A stretch of DNA of 64,000 nucleotides. It comes from Batillaria attramentaria (lineage: Eukaryota; Mollusca; Gastropoda; Batillariidae). Both the position numbers and the translations under genes were made by a program. Shown one piece after another: positions 21,173-29,051 of this stretch. Every line of letters starts with the position of its first letter. Position 1 is the first letter of the stretch. The stretch is taken from positions 913,501 to 977,500 of the forward strand of contig JACVVK020000088.1 of the NCBI GenBank assembly GCA_018292915.2, read 5' to 3'. Below the pieces are notes generated by a model. That model made no database searches and was not told where the DNA came from. It saw nothing but the letters and a program-made list of their open reading frames with translations.

Positions 21173-22027
21173 AGGTGTGCCAAGGACCCATCTCTGCAGC
21201 AGAACAAAGAGACATCGGATCTGGAAACACTACAGCTGCAAGCCTTTCAGTTTCTGGCTGACAACAGCTCGTCTCTCGTGCTGCATTGTGACGTCCTCGT
21301 GTGTAACGTAACGGACTCCAGTAACCGCTGCAACCAAGGTTGCTTGTCAGGGCAGGGTGGGGTGGCGGCGGATCAGCCAGAAGATGAAACGCCACGCGCC
21401 AGAAGAAACGTACAAGGTTCAGTAACTTTATGCAGAACGTGTATGGTTTCCATTTCACGGCACGGGTTTCTGATTCGCACGACGATTAAACTACCTAATC
21501 TAAAGATCTTCAGTTCACCACTCAGCTTGCAGTAGAGTGAACAGCCGGTGGACACGAGACGAACGGATGGAAATTAACTGACTTAGGCTTTGGGAAACCA
21601 CCCCAAACACCGCGGCAATTGGGAAACAAGAGGGACAGTGTAAAAACAAAGATCCTCATGCACAAACATAAAATGCACGAACAGAATAGTCAGCAGTGCA
21701 CAGCATAACCCCAGTCACGTGACTAAGAGGTCGAGGTCTACCTTTAGCCAAGACGTATCATTGGCTTGGTTCCCGAGTTATGCACAGCATAGCCTAGGTG
21801 TCACAAATACGTGTGCAATGACACGGCCATCGTAAAACCCCTACTGCTTTCCGCCAAAACCTCTGTGGCCTAATAACGATTAAAAACGCGTGATTTCAGA
21901 TCCAGGAAACACAAAGTACGGTGCGACGGGTCGGGCAGCCGACTGGAACGTGTGTAGACTGCCCTTACTCGCTCTTTTCTGCTTGATGGCGACCACGGTG
22001 TCCACTCAGCTACTAGCACGGACCTGA
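9237..22027 (+). CDS. Secreted/membrane SRCR-EGF-EGF-ZP domain protein (10 exons, 521 aa)
   Basis: Coding exons: 9237-9308, 12744-12820, 12970-13211, 13573-13686, 15703-15828, 16157-16332, 18928-19127, 19744-19932, 21175-21416, 21900-22027. They total 1566 nt, exactly 522 codons with the stop, and every junction is phase-compatible with AG/GT ends. Domains in order: signal peptide (~1-22), SRCR with six Cys and a split across two exons (group A pattern), two six-Cys EGF domains, ZP-N with four Cys, ZP-C, a furin-like RARR site, and a hydrophobic C-terminal segment ending three to six residues before the stop. ZP modules polymerise outside the cell after cleavage near the membrane; SRCR and EGF modules bind ligands. 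Relatives by layout are DMBT1/uromodulin-like proteins and mollusc egg-coat or mucosal proteins, but I cannot name an ortholog. Introns hold many transposons. Confidence 0.85.
9411..9461. repeat. (CA)n microsatellite
   Basis: About 25 CA units. Confidence 0.95.
10283..10341. repeat. (GT)n microsatellite within element copy 0
   Basis: Nearly 30 GT units at the position occupied by the CTGT/GT tract in all other copies of the element. Confidence 0.95.
10567..11305. mobile_element. Solo LTR of an LTR retrotransposon (739 bp)
   Basis: Begins TGTTACG and ends CGTAACA, the TG...CA inverted ends of an LTR. It is flanked on both sides by ATTGA (10562-10566 and 11306-11310), a 5-bp target duplication. 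Removing it restores the monomer sequence ATTGATAAGAAC found in every other element copy, so the insertion site is proven internally. It contains a CA array (11214-11259). No gag or pol sequence is present, so it is a product of LTR-LTR recombination. Five-bp duplications fit Gypsy-type elements; the superfamily is inference. Confidence 0.85.
12744..12820 (+). CDS. ZP gene exon 2: start of SRCR domain
   Basis: TEEGTLKLTGGSRPWDGRLE then VYYSGE, the first SRCR strand (the usual LxGGxxxxxGRxEVxxxGxW). Donor GGCGA|GTAAGG; the split Glu codon is completed by the next exon. Confidence 0.85.
12970..13211 (+). CDS. ZP gene exon 3: rest of SRCR domain
   Basis: WGTVCDDGFGLEEAGVACWQ opens it and CDHREWGHNDCKDVEHVALT-C closes it. 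Six cysteines in total and a two-exon domain mark group A SRCR. The acceptor is TTATAG; the donor AAC|GTTTGT runs directly into a CT/CA microsatellite. Confidence 0.9.
13212..13300. repeat. (CT)n-(CA)n microsatellite starting at a splice donor
   Basis: The intron begins GTTTGTCTCTCTCTC and becomes about 20 CA units by 13260. Confidence 0.9.
13387..13424. repeat. (GT)n microsatellite
   Basis: About 19 GT units in the intron between the SRCR and first EGF exons. Confidence 0.95.
13573..13686 (+). CDS. ZP gene exon 4: first EGF domain
   Basis: Reads DPCRDNPCLNAGTCIPEGDT then NATCSCDRAHTGRLCEI, with all six EGF cysteines and one N-glycosylation motif (NAT). A typical phase 1-1 EGF exon. The donor ATCG|GTACGC is followed within a few bases by a long GT array. 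Confidence 0.9.
13687..13756. repeat. (GT)n microsatellite starting at a splice donor
   Basis: The intron starts GTACGCTCTGTGTGTG and remains GT repeat for about 60 bases. Confidence 0.9.
13951..14010. repeat. (GT)n microsatellite
   Basis: About 30 GT units just upstream of the Tc1-like element. Confidence 0.95.
14084..15613 (-). mobile_element. Tc1/mariner-like DNA transposon (1530 bp, dead)
   Basis: The terminal inverted repeats are CTACTCAAAATAATACAAGG at 14084 and the reverse complement CTACTCAAAAGAATTCAAGG at 15613, matching at about 23 of 27 bases overall. The right end abuts TA, the Tc1 target duplication; the left flank is CA, so one TA has mutated. It sits on the minus strand in the intron between the two EGF exons. 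The size matches a full-length Tc1 element. Confidence 0.85.
14305..15263 (-). pseudogene. Tc1-like transposase pseudogene
   Basis: From ATG at 15263 (MPPRRRLSNADK) the protein can be followed through several frames: helix-turn-helix (VAVREVSRRLGVTHSVIQRL, 15200-15130), SGRP linker, then WSRVLFTDESRLTLSFSDGR with the first catalytic Asp and GGGSVIVWGGF. The DDN motif that should follow LRPVALP is deleted. The text resumes at RPHRARVVNDFLQQQQ and MDWPVCSPDLNPIEHL with the final Glu. The conserved Trp codon right after that is a stop (TGA). At least three frameshifts, one catalytic deletion and one nonsense change make it inactive. Confidence 0.85.
15703..15828 (+). CDS. ZP gene exon 5: second EGF domain
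   Basis: DVNFCEVKNGGCSHLCMYEG then AGSVRCACPDELRLNADQHT-C: six cysteines in the LDL-receptor-type EGF spacing. Phase 1-1. The donor TATG|GTATGTGTGTG is itself the first units of a GT array. Confidence 0.9.
15829..15886. repeat. (GT)n microsatellite that forms a splice donor
   Basis: Begins at the first base of the intron: GTATGTGTGT and then pure GT for over 50 bases. Confidence 0.9.
16157..16332 (+). CDS. ZP gene exon 6: ZP-N, first half
   Basis: APSVQVNCGRTMEVAFPREA starts the ZP-N subdomain; NASC and HDGCG supply the second and third conserved cysteines. Glycosylation motifs NAS and NAT. Acceptor TTTGCAG; donor ACACAG|GTACCG, phase 0. Confidence 0.88.
17468..17902 (-). mobile_element. 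tRNA-derived SINE with (CCATA)n tail
   Basis: On the minus strand the head at 17902 is tRNA-like, with A box TGGTCTAGTGGTTAAGGC, a loop CTTCGGA (Arg-TCG-like) and B box GGTTCGAGTCC. About 330 bases of body follow and then a CCATA pentanucleotide tail at the 17468 end. CTTGG flanks both sides (17463-17467 and 17903-17907). It interrupts CAAACTTGGCATGATGATAG, which is intact in other element copies. This is a retroposon, not a working tRNA gene. Confidence 0.82.
18085..18777. mobile_element. hAT-like non-autonomous element (693 bp)
   Basis: Perfect 15-bp terminal inverted repeats CAGGGATGCAACTAG; CTTGACC flanks both ends (18078-18084 and 18778-18784). Excising it restores GACCTTGACCTGTGTCACAAGG as in sister copies. 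The CAGGG start and 7-8 bp duplication suggest the hAT superfamily. Near both ends it carries repeated ATAGGACAT / TGTCC motifs. No transposase. Confidence 0.8.
18928..19127 (+). CDS. ZP gene exon 7: ZP-N, second half
   Basis: AILDGYVFENQVITRDVAVN carries the ZP-N signature around the YxFxNxI-like strand; VHCHYHG has the fourth cysteine. It ends HYKL plus two bases at AAG|GTGACT, completed to Ser in the next exon. Confidence 0.88.
19744..19932 (+). CDS. ZP gene exon 8: ZP-C, first half
   Basis: Continues S-MDLFHNGHEFVGQPQEMVEP then [25 protein letters not shown] and ends in LFLDEG. Acceptor TTGTTGCAG gives the right phase. The open frame runs further upstream (to 19604), but that part breaks the ZP pattern and is intron. 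Donor GAGG|GTAATG. Confidence 0.85.
19933..21174 (+). other. ZP gene intron 8
   Basis: No coding signal recognised. It contains poly-C with CA/CG repeats (21040-21080) and ends in a GT array that abuts the acceptor. Confidence 0.5.
21146..21172. repeat. (GT)n microsatellite directly before a splice acceptor
   Basis: GT units fill the place of the polypyrimidine tract and are followed immediately by AG and exon 9. Confidence 0.9.
21175..21416 (+). CDS. ZP gene exon 9: ZP-C end and furin-like site
   Basis: CAKDPSLQQNKETSDLETLQ then HCDVLVCNVTDSSNRCNQGC gives the last ZP-C cysteines. PRARRN about 30 residues later is a consensus furin cleavage site (R-x-R-R). Donor CAAG|GTTCAG, phase 1. Confidence 0.88.
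21900..22027 (+). CDS. ZP gene exon 10: hydrophobic C-terminus and stop
   Basis: Acceptor GATTTCAG; reads DPGNTKYGATGRAADW then CRLPLLALFCLMATTVSTQL-LART and TGA. The phase matches exon 9. A hydrophobic stretch just before the stop is typical of ZP proteins (membrane anchor or GPI signal); here the tail is only a few residues. Confidence 0.75.
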
Positions 22028-22170
22028 CTAGTCTCCTCCGCTTGTGGACATGAACTAGGACCTGGCGTGCTGCCCTTTCAACAAGCAATTCATTAATGCC
22101 GGACTGGCTGACTGTCGGATAAAGAGTACGCGGAAATACATGCAGCGTACACCAGTGCGTGTTGCCATCA

Positions 22171-22176
22171 AATAAA
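22171..22176 (+). terminator. Polyadenylation signal of the ZP gene
   Basis: AATAAA 144 nt after the stop codon, the first such signal downstream on this strand. Confidence 0.65.
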
Positions 22177-23842
22177 ACTGACGTGTGATATTAATCTAAG
22201 CAAATAATGCACTTCCAACCCCATCCCCTCCGAAAAACACCAACAGCAACCATTAAACACCACCACCACTACCAACAACAGCCACCCAAAACAAACAATC
22301 AAACAAAAAAACCCAGGACTGCAAAATCGCCTTACACCTGCAGTCAGGGGCGATAACATGTGCATGTGATGTTGGACCCAGAGCGTCGTACGCCAGGCAC
22401 ACTTTATTGCACATATTATATGTACCGAGACTGCATCTGCAGGGCGGTGCAGTGCATGGAAAAACAAGATGATCTGACCAGCCCAGTATGTCGTTTCCAA
22501 TCAGTTAGCTCTTGTGTTCGTCGTCGTTGCAACCCCGTCTATCGGCGAGGAAGACACACATTATATGCAGCTGATTGAATGGAAACAACTAATGGCCATT
22601 CCATCATGTTGCACATGATTTCGTTGCACAAAGGTCGTTAAATGGACGACCCCACTCCTGTCCATCAAAAAGACCGCGACCCAAGAATTCAGCCAATCGC
22701 GTCCAGTGGCATAATGAGCACATCACGTGGCATGGACTGGCATATTTTCTTGCCAGACACTTCAGCGAGGGAAGCACAGTCCCGTAGTTTGATATGACTA
22801 AAACATGTAAAGAAAGCAGTACGTCAGTTGACGTCATAATTTATGAGGAAAAAGACCATTACGTCTCCTTCATCTTCAAATCACCCCTTTCCCCATACAA
22901 TGCCATGGACGTACTGTGTTTTGCCAACACACGTGAGAGTAAAGGGACGGGGCTTTGGCCTCGGGGCTATTCAATTACAATGTTTGGTTGGCAATGGCAT
23001 CGAGAGATCTTTATGACGTCATGCCTTACTGGGATGTCGTTTAGTACAGTTTGACGTAATCACTTTTTTAATACAATGTTCAGATACTTAACACATTTCG
23101 TACTAAGAACGTGGTTTCCCCGTGCTTCCGGTTATATTTCCCCTGTCCATACAAACGTGATTTCCCCCGTGCGGCACCGGTTTCGGGCCTTGTACGCGGC
23201 AATACTCAGGCTACAGAAACTTCTGCTAAAGAGAGCGCTTTTCCTACACAAGTCTCCGTTCGATAGATCTGGAAATTTCAACCTGTTTGCGATGGAGAGA
23301 GGACAAAATGTTGAGTATTGCAGCGGAGTCGCCAATGAGGTGTATTTGTGCATGAGTGATGACGAGGTAAGGAGCCTGGCGAAAGTTTCATGGTTTGAAT
23401 GATGGTTTTAAGCCAGGAATCGCGAGAGAAGTGGATGAAAACGCGTTTTGTGGTGAGTACTGTGTTACAGTTGAAACCGAGTGTGTTTTGGGACCATTAG
23501 CATATGTGGCGGAAACATTTAGGGTAAATAAAATAAACCACTCAGCAGTAAAATAAACTTCTATTGCGACTAACGGGAATATACGAAATGTAAAACACTC
23601 CAACCAAGCAACTGGATTTTTTTTTTTTTTTTGGGGGGGGGGGGGATTTTTATTTTGAGACCACTGGTACACTGCCATCAGCGACCCACACTCACTGCAG
23701 AGGAACAGGTTCTGCGTAATTTACATGCCAAAATGGGTGGGTGTTTTGGAATTAAACGTCCATTTCCATCACGTATGTTACATGGCAGGAATAGAGTTAA
23801 CAGAAACGTCACTTAATTCTCTTTACAATGGTACACGTCAAG

Positions 23843-23901
23843 AGGCTATGACCAAAGACCGTAGATAATATTATTATCTACGGTCTTTGCTAGGCTATGA
23901 C
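23843..23901. repeat. Solo hairpin insertion flanked by 10-bp direct repeats
   Basis: CAAAGACCGTAGATAATA (23853-23870) pairs perfectly with TATTATCTACGGTCTTTG (23872-23889), leaving one unpaired T. AGGCTATGAC flanks it on both sides (23843-23852 and 23892-23901). It looks like a tiny insertion with a target duplication. Confidence 0.85.
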
Positions 23902-24628
23902 ATAAGTCTTAATTATGGCGGAGTCGCCCTTTGCGGTTGAACTCGACTGACGAGATCTAAATCTGACGCTATCATGCTTGCTAGTGGTAGCGTCAAAAGG
24001 GGAGTGAGTGAGTGAGTTTTTGAGGCTTAATGCCGCGCAAGCCACAAAGACTAATTTGCGGCTAAGTGTGTCTGCACTACGTGAAAAAAACTAAAATGTA
24101 ACCTTGGGCAGCTGATGCAAACTGATCTACAGGACAGCAGGAGACACTGCTAATTTATCGAACTCCCGGTTACAAAAAAGCGTAGAAAACAAATAACAAT
24201 TACAACTAGGTAAAACAAAGATAAATACTAAGCGCATATACAGCAAATATTGCAACTTCGCCAGGGTGAAGACTAGGTGGAGGAATCCAGTGAAGTCGGC
24301 CTTCAGAAACGACCCTCAGATGTCTCACTGGACCAAAGGTCAGCTGACACCCGCTTACTGACCTCCCCCAAGAGGAGATTTTAAGAGAGCAAAAGACAGG
24401 TGGATGGACCGATGGAGGCAGAAATACGTCAAAAGGGGCTAGGATTAATGTAACCCAAACGCACACTTTCTGCACATTATTCAACAGCTGGTGAAAAGTT
24501 ACACACGGTGCACTTTGAATTTTTAATTCGGTCAAAAGATGAGCTCACATTCCTAGATCTACAAGGGATGGAGGCAGGGTGTTCCGGAAGTACATGATTA
24601 TTTCCCTTTAGATTTCCTAAGTATGGAA

Positions 24629-25239
24629 CAACCATGTTCCGGGACCGTCGCTTCTCTAGGCCCCTACGACGACGTCCAAATCGGGCTAACCGAGACCGAG
24701 CCGAGCTAAGTGATACCTAAGGCGAAGGAAAAAACAAAATTACTCGGTGACAAGGAAAGTGGACAGTTGCGAACAACTTTGAGGTCCCAGTGTTATTTCA
24801 CAGTGTGCACAGAAGCGATGAAAACTGTCGCATTCACCAGCACAGTTCATTTTCAGCCTGTTTCGAGATTATTTCCTGCATGAGTTGTCCCTCGTGCATA
24901 CTGAGTGAGCAAGCATGCATTTTTCGTGGGAGCTTTGTGCTCTGCCACGAAAAATGCGTGCTTGTTGCGGCAAGGGAGCCAACTCACGCAGGCAATACTC
25001 TCTAAACAGGCTGAACATGAACTGTGCTGGTGAATGCCACAGTTTTCATCGCTTCTGTGCACACTGTGAAATAACACTGGGACCTCAAAGTTGTTCGCAA
25101 CTGTCCACTTTCCTTGTCACCGAGTAATTTTGTTTTTTCCTTCGCCTTAGGTATCACTTAGCTCGGCTCGGTCTCCGTTAGCCCGATTTGGACGTCGTCG
25201 CAGGGGCCTAGAGAAGCGACGGCCCCGGAACAGGGTTGG
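24629..25239. mobile_element. Foldback element, hAT-like (611 bp, ~295-bp arms)
   Basis: The two arms are near-perfect reverse complements over almost their whole length, from TGTTCCGGGACCGTCGCTTC at 24635 to GAAGCGACGGCCCCGGAACA near 25231. The turn near 24937 is GAGC-TTTGT-GCTC. GTATGGAA flanks both ends (24621-24628 and 25240-25247), an 8-bp target duplication. Because of the symmetry both strands encode the same start, MLFHSVHRSDENC, which is an artefact of the palindrome. No transposase. The 8-bp duplication suggests hAT mobilisation. Confidence 0.85.
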
Positions 25240-25708
25240 GTATGGAATCAAAACATCGAGATACGGTGTTCAAGGTCTTGTGAATCGAAGAAGCCGAAAT
25301 ACACAACATGAAGCGTTAGAAATAACTATTCCTTGACGCGTCGTTCCGCTTTGAGGAATACATCTGGCATCGTATGTACCGAGGACAAGTTACTTCGCTG
25401 TGACGGTAAATTAACCTGTGCGTGCGTGTGACAATACAATCATGGTAGAACTTTGCTCCTGGCTTACGCATGCACACTTCTGCATGTCGCGGACACAGAT
25501 TATCAGTACACACATATGAACGGAAACTGACAAACTGGCATGTTAACTGTGGGACATAAAAAGCAGGCATCTGCTACAACTTTCAGAAGCGCTCTCGGTC
25601 TCAGACGTTAGTGCCAATATTGCATTTCAGAGCTCTAGTTATCAAAAAGAATTTTTTTTTTTTTTTTTTTTTTACATTAAGACAGAGCACACAACTACCA
25701 TCAGTTCT

Positions 25709-25990
25709 GTTTTGAGTCTGACCTATGGGATTGTGGGTTGGAACATAAGTGCTGTAGGGAAGGCTGACTTCATCAAGAAGTCAAGCCGTGTCATTCGACT
25801 CGGTCGGCTACATGCGACTGGTGGACGAAACGGCCAAAATACTGAGCGACGAACTCATCCGCTGGAGGAGGAGTTTGACAAACTACTGCACAAACGGAGT
25901 GGTAGACTGAGGCTGCGAAACCACAGCGTTACATGCATTCACTCCTCCCGAGAGCTGTTGTTACTGCGAATGACGCTCACTCGAGAGCGC
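25709..25990 (+). pseudogene. LINE reverse-transcriptase ORF, C-terminal fragment
   Basis: The frame reads TYGIVGWNISAVGKADFIKK then SSRVIRLGR, followed by HPLEEEFDKLLHKRSGRLRL. This is the pattern of the end of a non-LTR retrotransposon ORF2 (thumb/C-terminal region, ...SGRL-RxxxxRYxxSFLPxAV). A one-base shift near 25915 moves it to a frame reading PQRYMHSLLPRAVV and then a stop. The 5' part is missing. Clade not assignable by eye. Confidence 0.6.
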
Positions 25991-27201
25991 ATGACTGAAC
26001 CCCCTCCTCCTTGCTTTGCTGTTGATAATAATTTTTATTTTTTGAATATGAGTATGCGCGCATGTGTGAGTAAGGCTGTGATAATGTACTTCTCATTATT
26101 ACTGTGGCCTAGAAGTGTTGGGAATGGGAATATTGAGATGTCTGTTTTTTTTTTGTTTTGTTTTTCTCTCAATAAAAGTTCATGGTAAGCCACAAAAACT
26201 AGGGTTGTAGCACAGGTACTTTTTCTTTTGGCCTTATTGGATTCTCAAGAAAGCCTTTTTGTGTGTGTGTGTGGAGGGGGTGAGGGTTGGGGGTAACTGC
26301 TAACAAAAACCTGTTCGCTTAATCAGTCCTGCCTCACAACTTAACTTTACTTACACACTTCAAGTCTACCTTGACCTTGAAAGCAGCTTACAGGTAATTT
26401 TTCCAGCTTGCCATCCTTCCTTTCCCTTCCCCAAGAAGTATTAACGTATCTACAGTGACCTCTGATCTTGACAGCAGCATGCTGAATTTGGGGTTCAGTA
26501 TCCCTGTAACCAATAAAAGTGCAGTGTTCCCAATGATCCAAAAATATAAGGGTCCTTGGGACCCTCTCTCCATATTTTTTAGGATCCTTTTGTAAATTTG
26601 GAGGGTCCACACATCAGATTCTGTCTGTTTCGCACAATGGCTCAGCGGAAATGATGAATATATATATATATTTTTTTAATGTGATGCTGCAAGTGACTGC
26701 TGCTAGTTACAGATCGCTTTTTGTTCATCAGGCTTCCAGGAGAGTTGGAAAAATACTGTTTGTCATGGTGAGACCATTAAACATGCGTCCCTTGTGACGC
26801 GCCGTTCTCAAATTTGTGAGTCAATTTAGGAGTTTTGTGCGTACAAGTATGCACACCTGTGCGTAATCGGGAACACTGAAAGTGACCAATGGCTTTACAG
26901 GGCACAAGACCCCTCCCCCCCCCCCCCAAAAAAAAAAAAAGAAAAAAAAAAAGGAAAAAAAAAGAAAAAAGAAAAGCCAACAAAAAAACACACACACCCA
27001 GACCTGGACTCCGGTGGAAGCAACAAGGTCCTTCTTCACAGCACTCCTTGCGATATCACTTATCAGTCACACACACTCTGGTCACCAAGACAAACTACCT
27101 TGTCAATCTGCACCCCATTTCTTGTTCAAAGCCTCTCATCTGCCAAAGGATAGTCACTATTAAAAGCAAGCAACCAAACAACCCAAAATATATTCACCCA
27201 A

Positions 27202-27240
27202 ACAGAGAGCATGTACAACGCTAATACACATGCTCTCTGT
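27202..27240. repeat. Short inverted repeat (13-bp arms)
   Basis: ACAGAGAGCATGT pairs with ACATGCTCTCTGT across 13 bases. Confidence 0.8.
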
Positions 27241-27992
27241 AGAGGGTGACCTTCAGTGACTGACGAATTACTTTGCGGAAATATATGTTCTACTTTTGTT
27301 GGTATTAGACATAAGGTGACTAAGCCCACTTCATTTGCAGCCAATTGTCAACTTCTCATGCACGAAATACCCAAGGACAGCTGGAATTAATCATGGGATG
27401 CCCTCTATTAAAGCCAAGTGATGCAAGAGATAGAAGGGATTCATTTGGTAAGATCAGATAAACTCACTCACACACAAAGCACTTTAAGTTTGACCATATC
27501 TTATGGCATATGCATGGTATGAGTAACAGCAGTAGCTGACTGCCCCGGCTACAGTCACTTGTCACATGTGCAGGCAAAAATTCATTTTTATCACTGAACG
27601 TGCATTTGCACAGGACAAAATAACAGAACCTGGCACACTTAGAAGAAGGCCAAGCACCTTTACACTAGAAAATTTCACCCTGGCTAGGAACCGAACCTGG
27701 TACATGTAGTACATATGAATGTGAACCAAGCTTACTTTGGGTGCCAGGCCCGCATTAGGTCAGCACAAACTGCAGTTCAAATGCAAGGAACAGGGCCTGG
27801 CGAAGTTCTGTTCGGTTCTTAGTTCAGTTATAACACAGTCTTTGATAGCTGTGGTGGCTATTACACTTCTGCTAGAAAGCCTGAAAGTGCAGTTGTGAGT
27901 CGTGCATCGCCATGAGTATGTTTCAGCCAAATTAAAGCACTACTGACCATACACAGAAGCCAGTTATAGTAATGCACTGTGTCAGTGTGTCT

Positions 27993-28021
27993 GACCAGGG
28001 ACTTAGAGTAAGTCCCTGGTC
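27993..28021. repeat. Short inverted repeat (13-bp arms, 3-base loop)
   Basis: GACCAGGGACTTA, loop GAG, TAAGTCCCTGGTC. Resembles the other small hairpins in the window but without a clear flanking duplication. Confidence 0.8.
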
Positions 28022-28822
28022 TTCCAGCATTCAGTGGCTGTGTCGAGATCGCCTGCACAGCCTTGAAGGCACTGTCAGATACTACGCTGCCTAGCATAAT
28101 TATTGTTCCAGTAATTCCTTATCACGCTTGGCTGAATAATATCAACAATTCACAGATGAATGCCTCGAGCTGCACTTCACAAATCTTTGCCATGATTAGG
28201 CCTACTGGGGATTACTAGGGATGCAACGCGGGCGAAAATGTACACCAGAGTGCGCGCATGGCTACCAATCTGCCGCGGAGATGCGGTTTATAGTTATACA
28301 CACATACATGCCACATGCTGCCCTGTGTGTTGGGGTTAACATCGCATGCTACAAGAACATTGAATTTGAAAGTGTATTTGCCATTTATGTGTTCGATCCC
28401 GCTCTTGGTCACTGTCTGGCCACCCATTTCCTGCAACCCATGGGGATTTGTTTAGTGACCCATTGGAACGTGACCTTCCGAAATGTAACATAGTTCGCCA
28501 AAACTTGCTCCTTGACAGTATAAGTGGAAGTTATATGTAATCATCCATAAAATAGTGAAGACGATAGAGACGAAAGCTTCAGTGATAGCAACAGCTGTCT
28601 GCTCTAACGAAATGATCGACACAAGTTTATGCGCATGAATTTATCAACCATTATGACGTCAAAAGTCGCTGTGGCACTGCTGAGCGGTCATGGTGTTGAA
28701 CATTTCTGTGAACACTGCGATCGGCTTCAACAGGAATGTGATCCAGTGCACCGTTTCTTAGGCTGCACCTTGGAAATCTGACCCTATATTTTCCCGGTGG
28801 ATTTCTTACGTGTATTTCCACA

Positions 28823-29051
28823 ATGAGCTTCGAAATTCCGCCAGGTTTGACTGACTTACTGCAGGAATTTACTGTTGCTGTTCTGCGAGAGAGGCCGGCA
28901 GATCTAGTGACCTTTGCAGCAAGTTATTTTTGTAAACTTAGTGACAAAAAGCAGCCGGACAGAACAGATAAGAGAGGCGGCGTTCGCTTCATTGAGGAGC
29001 ATGGATCAGAAGATGAACCGATGCACACAGAATCAGAGGAAGAAGACTTCG
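28823..29051 (+). CDS. PRKAR2: PKA-RII exon 1: docking/dimerization domain and acidic linker
   Basis: [20 protein letters not shown] then [19 protein letters not shown] is the four-helix-bundle D/D domain. [17 protein letters not shown] is the acidic linker. Donor TTCG|GTAAGC, phase 1. Confidence 0.95.

Larger units (their letters stand above)
22177..28822. other. Intergenic region between the two genes
   Basis: Contains a hairpin insertion (23853-23889), a foldback element (24629-25239), a LINE fragment (25709-25990), poly-T (25649-25673), a poly-C/poly-A tract (26910-26970), two more short hairpins (27202-27240, 27993-28021) and otherwise unassigned sequence. Promoter elements for the kinase gene probably lie in the last few hundred bases, but none can be pinpointed. 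Confidence 0.55.

Noticed and set aside
24790..25077. Opposed ORFs beginning with the same peptide.
   Set aside because: Produced by the palindromic foldback element, not by genes.
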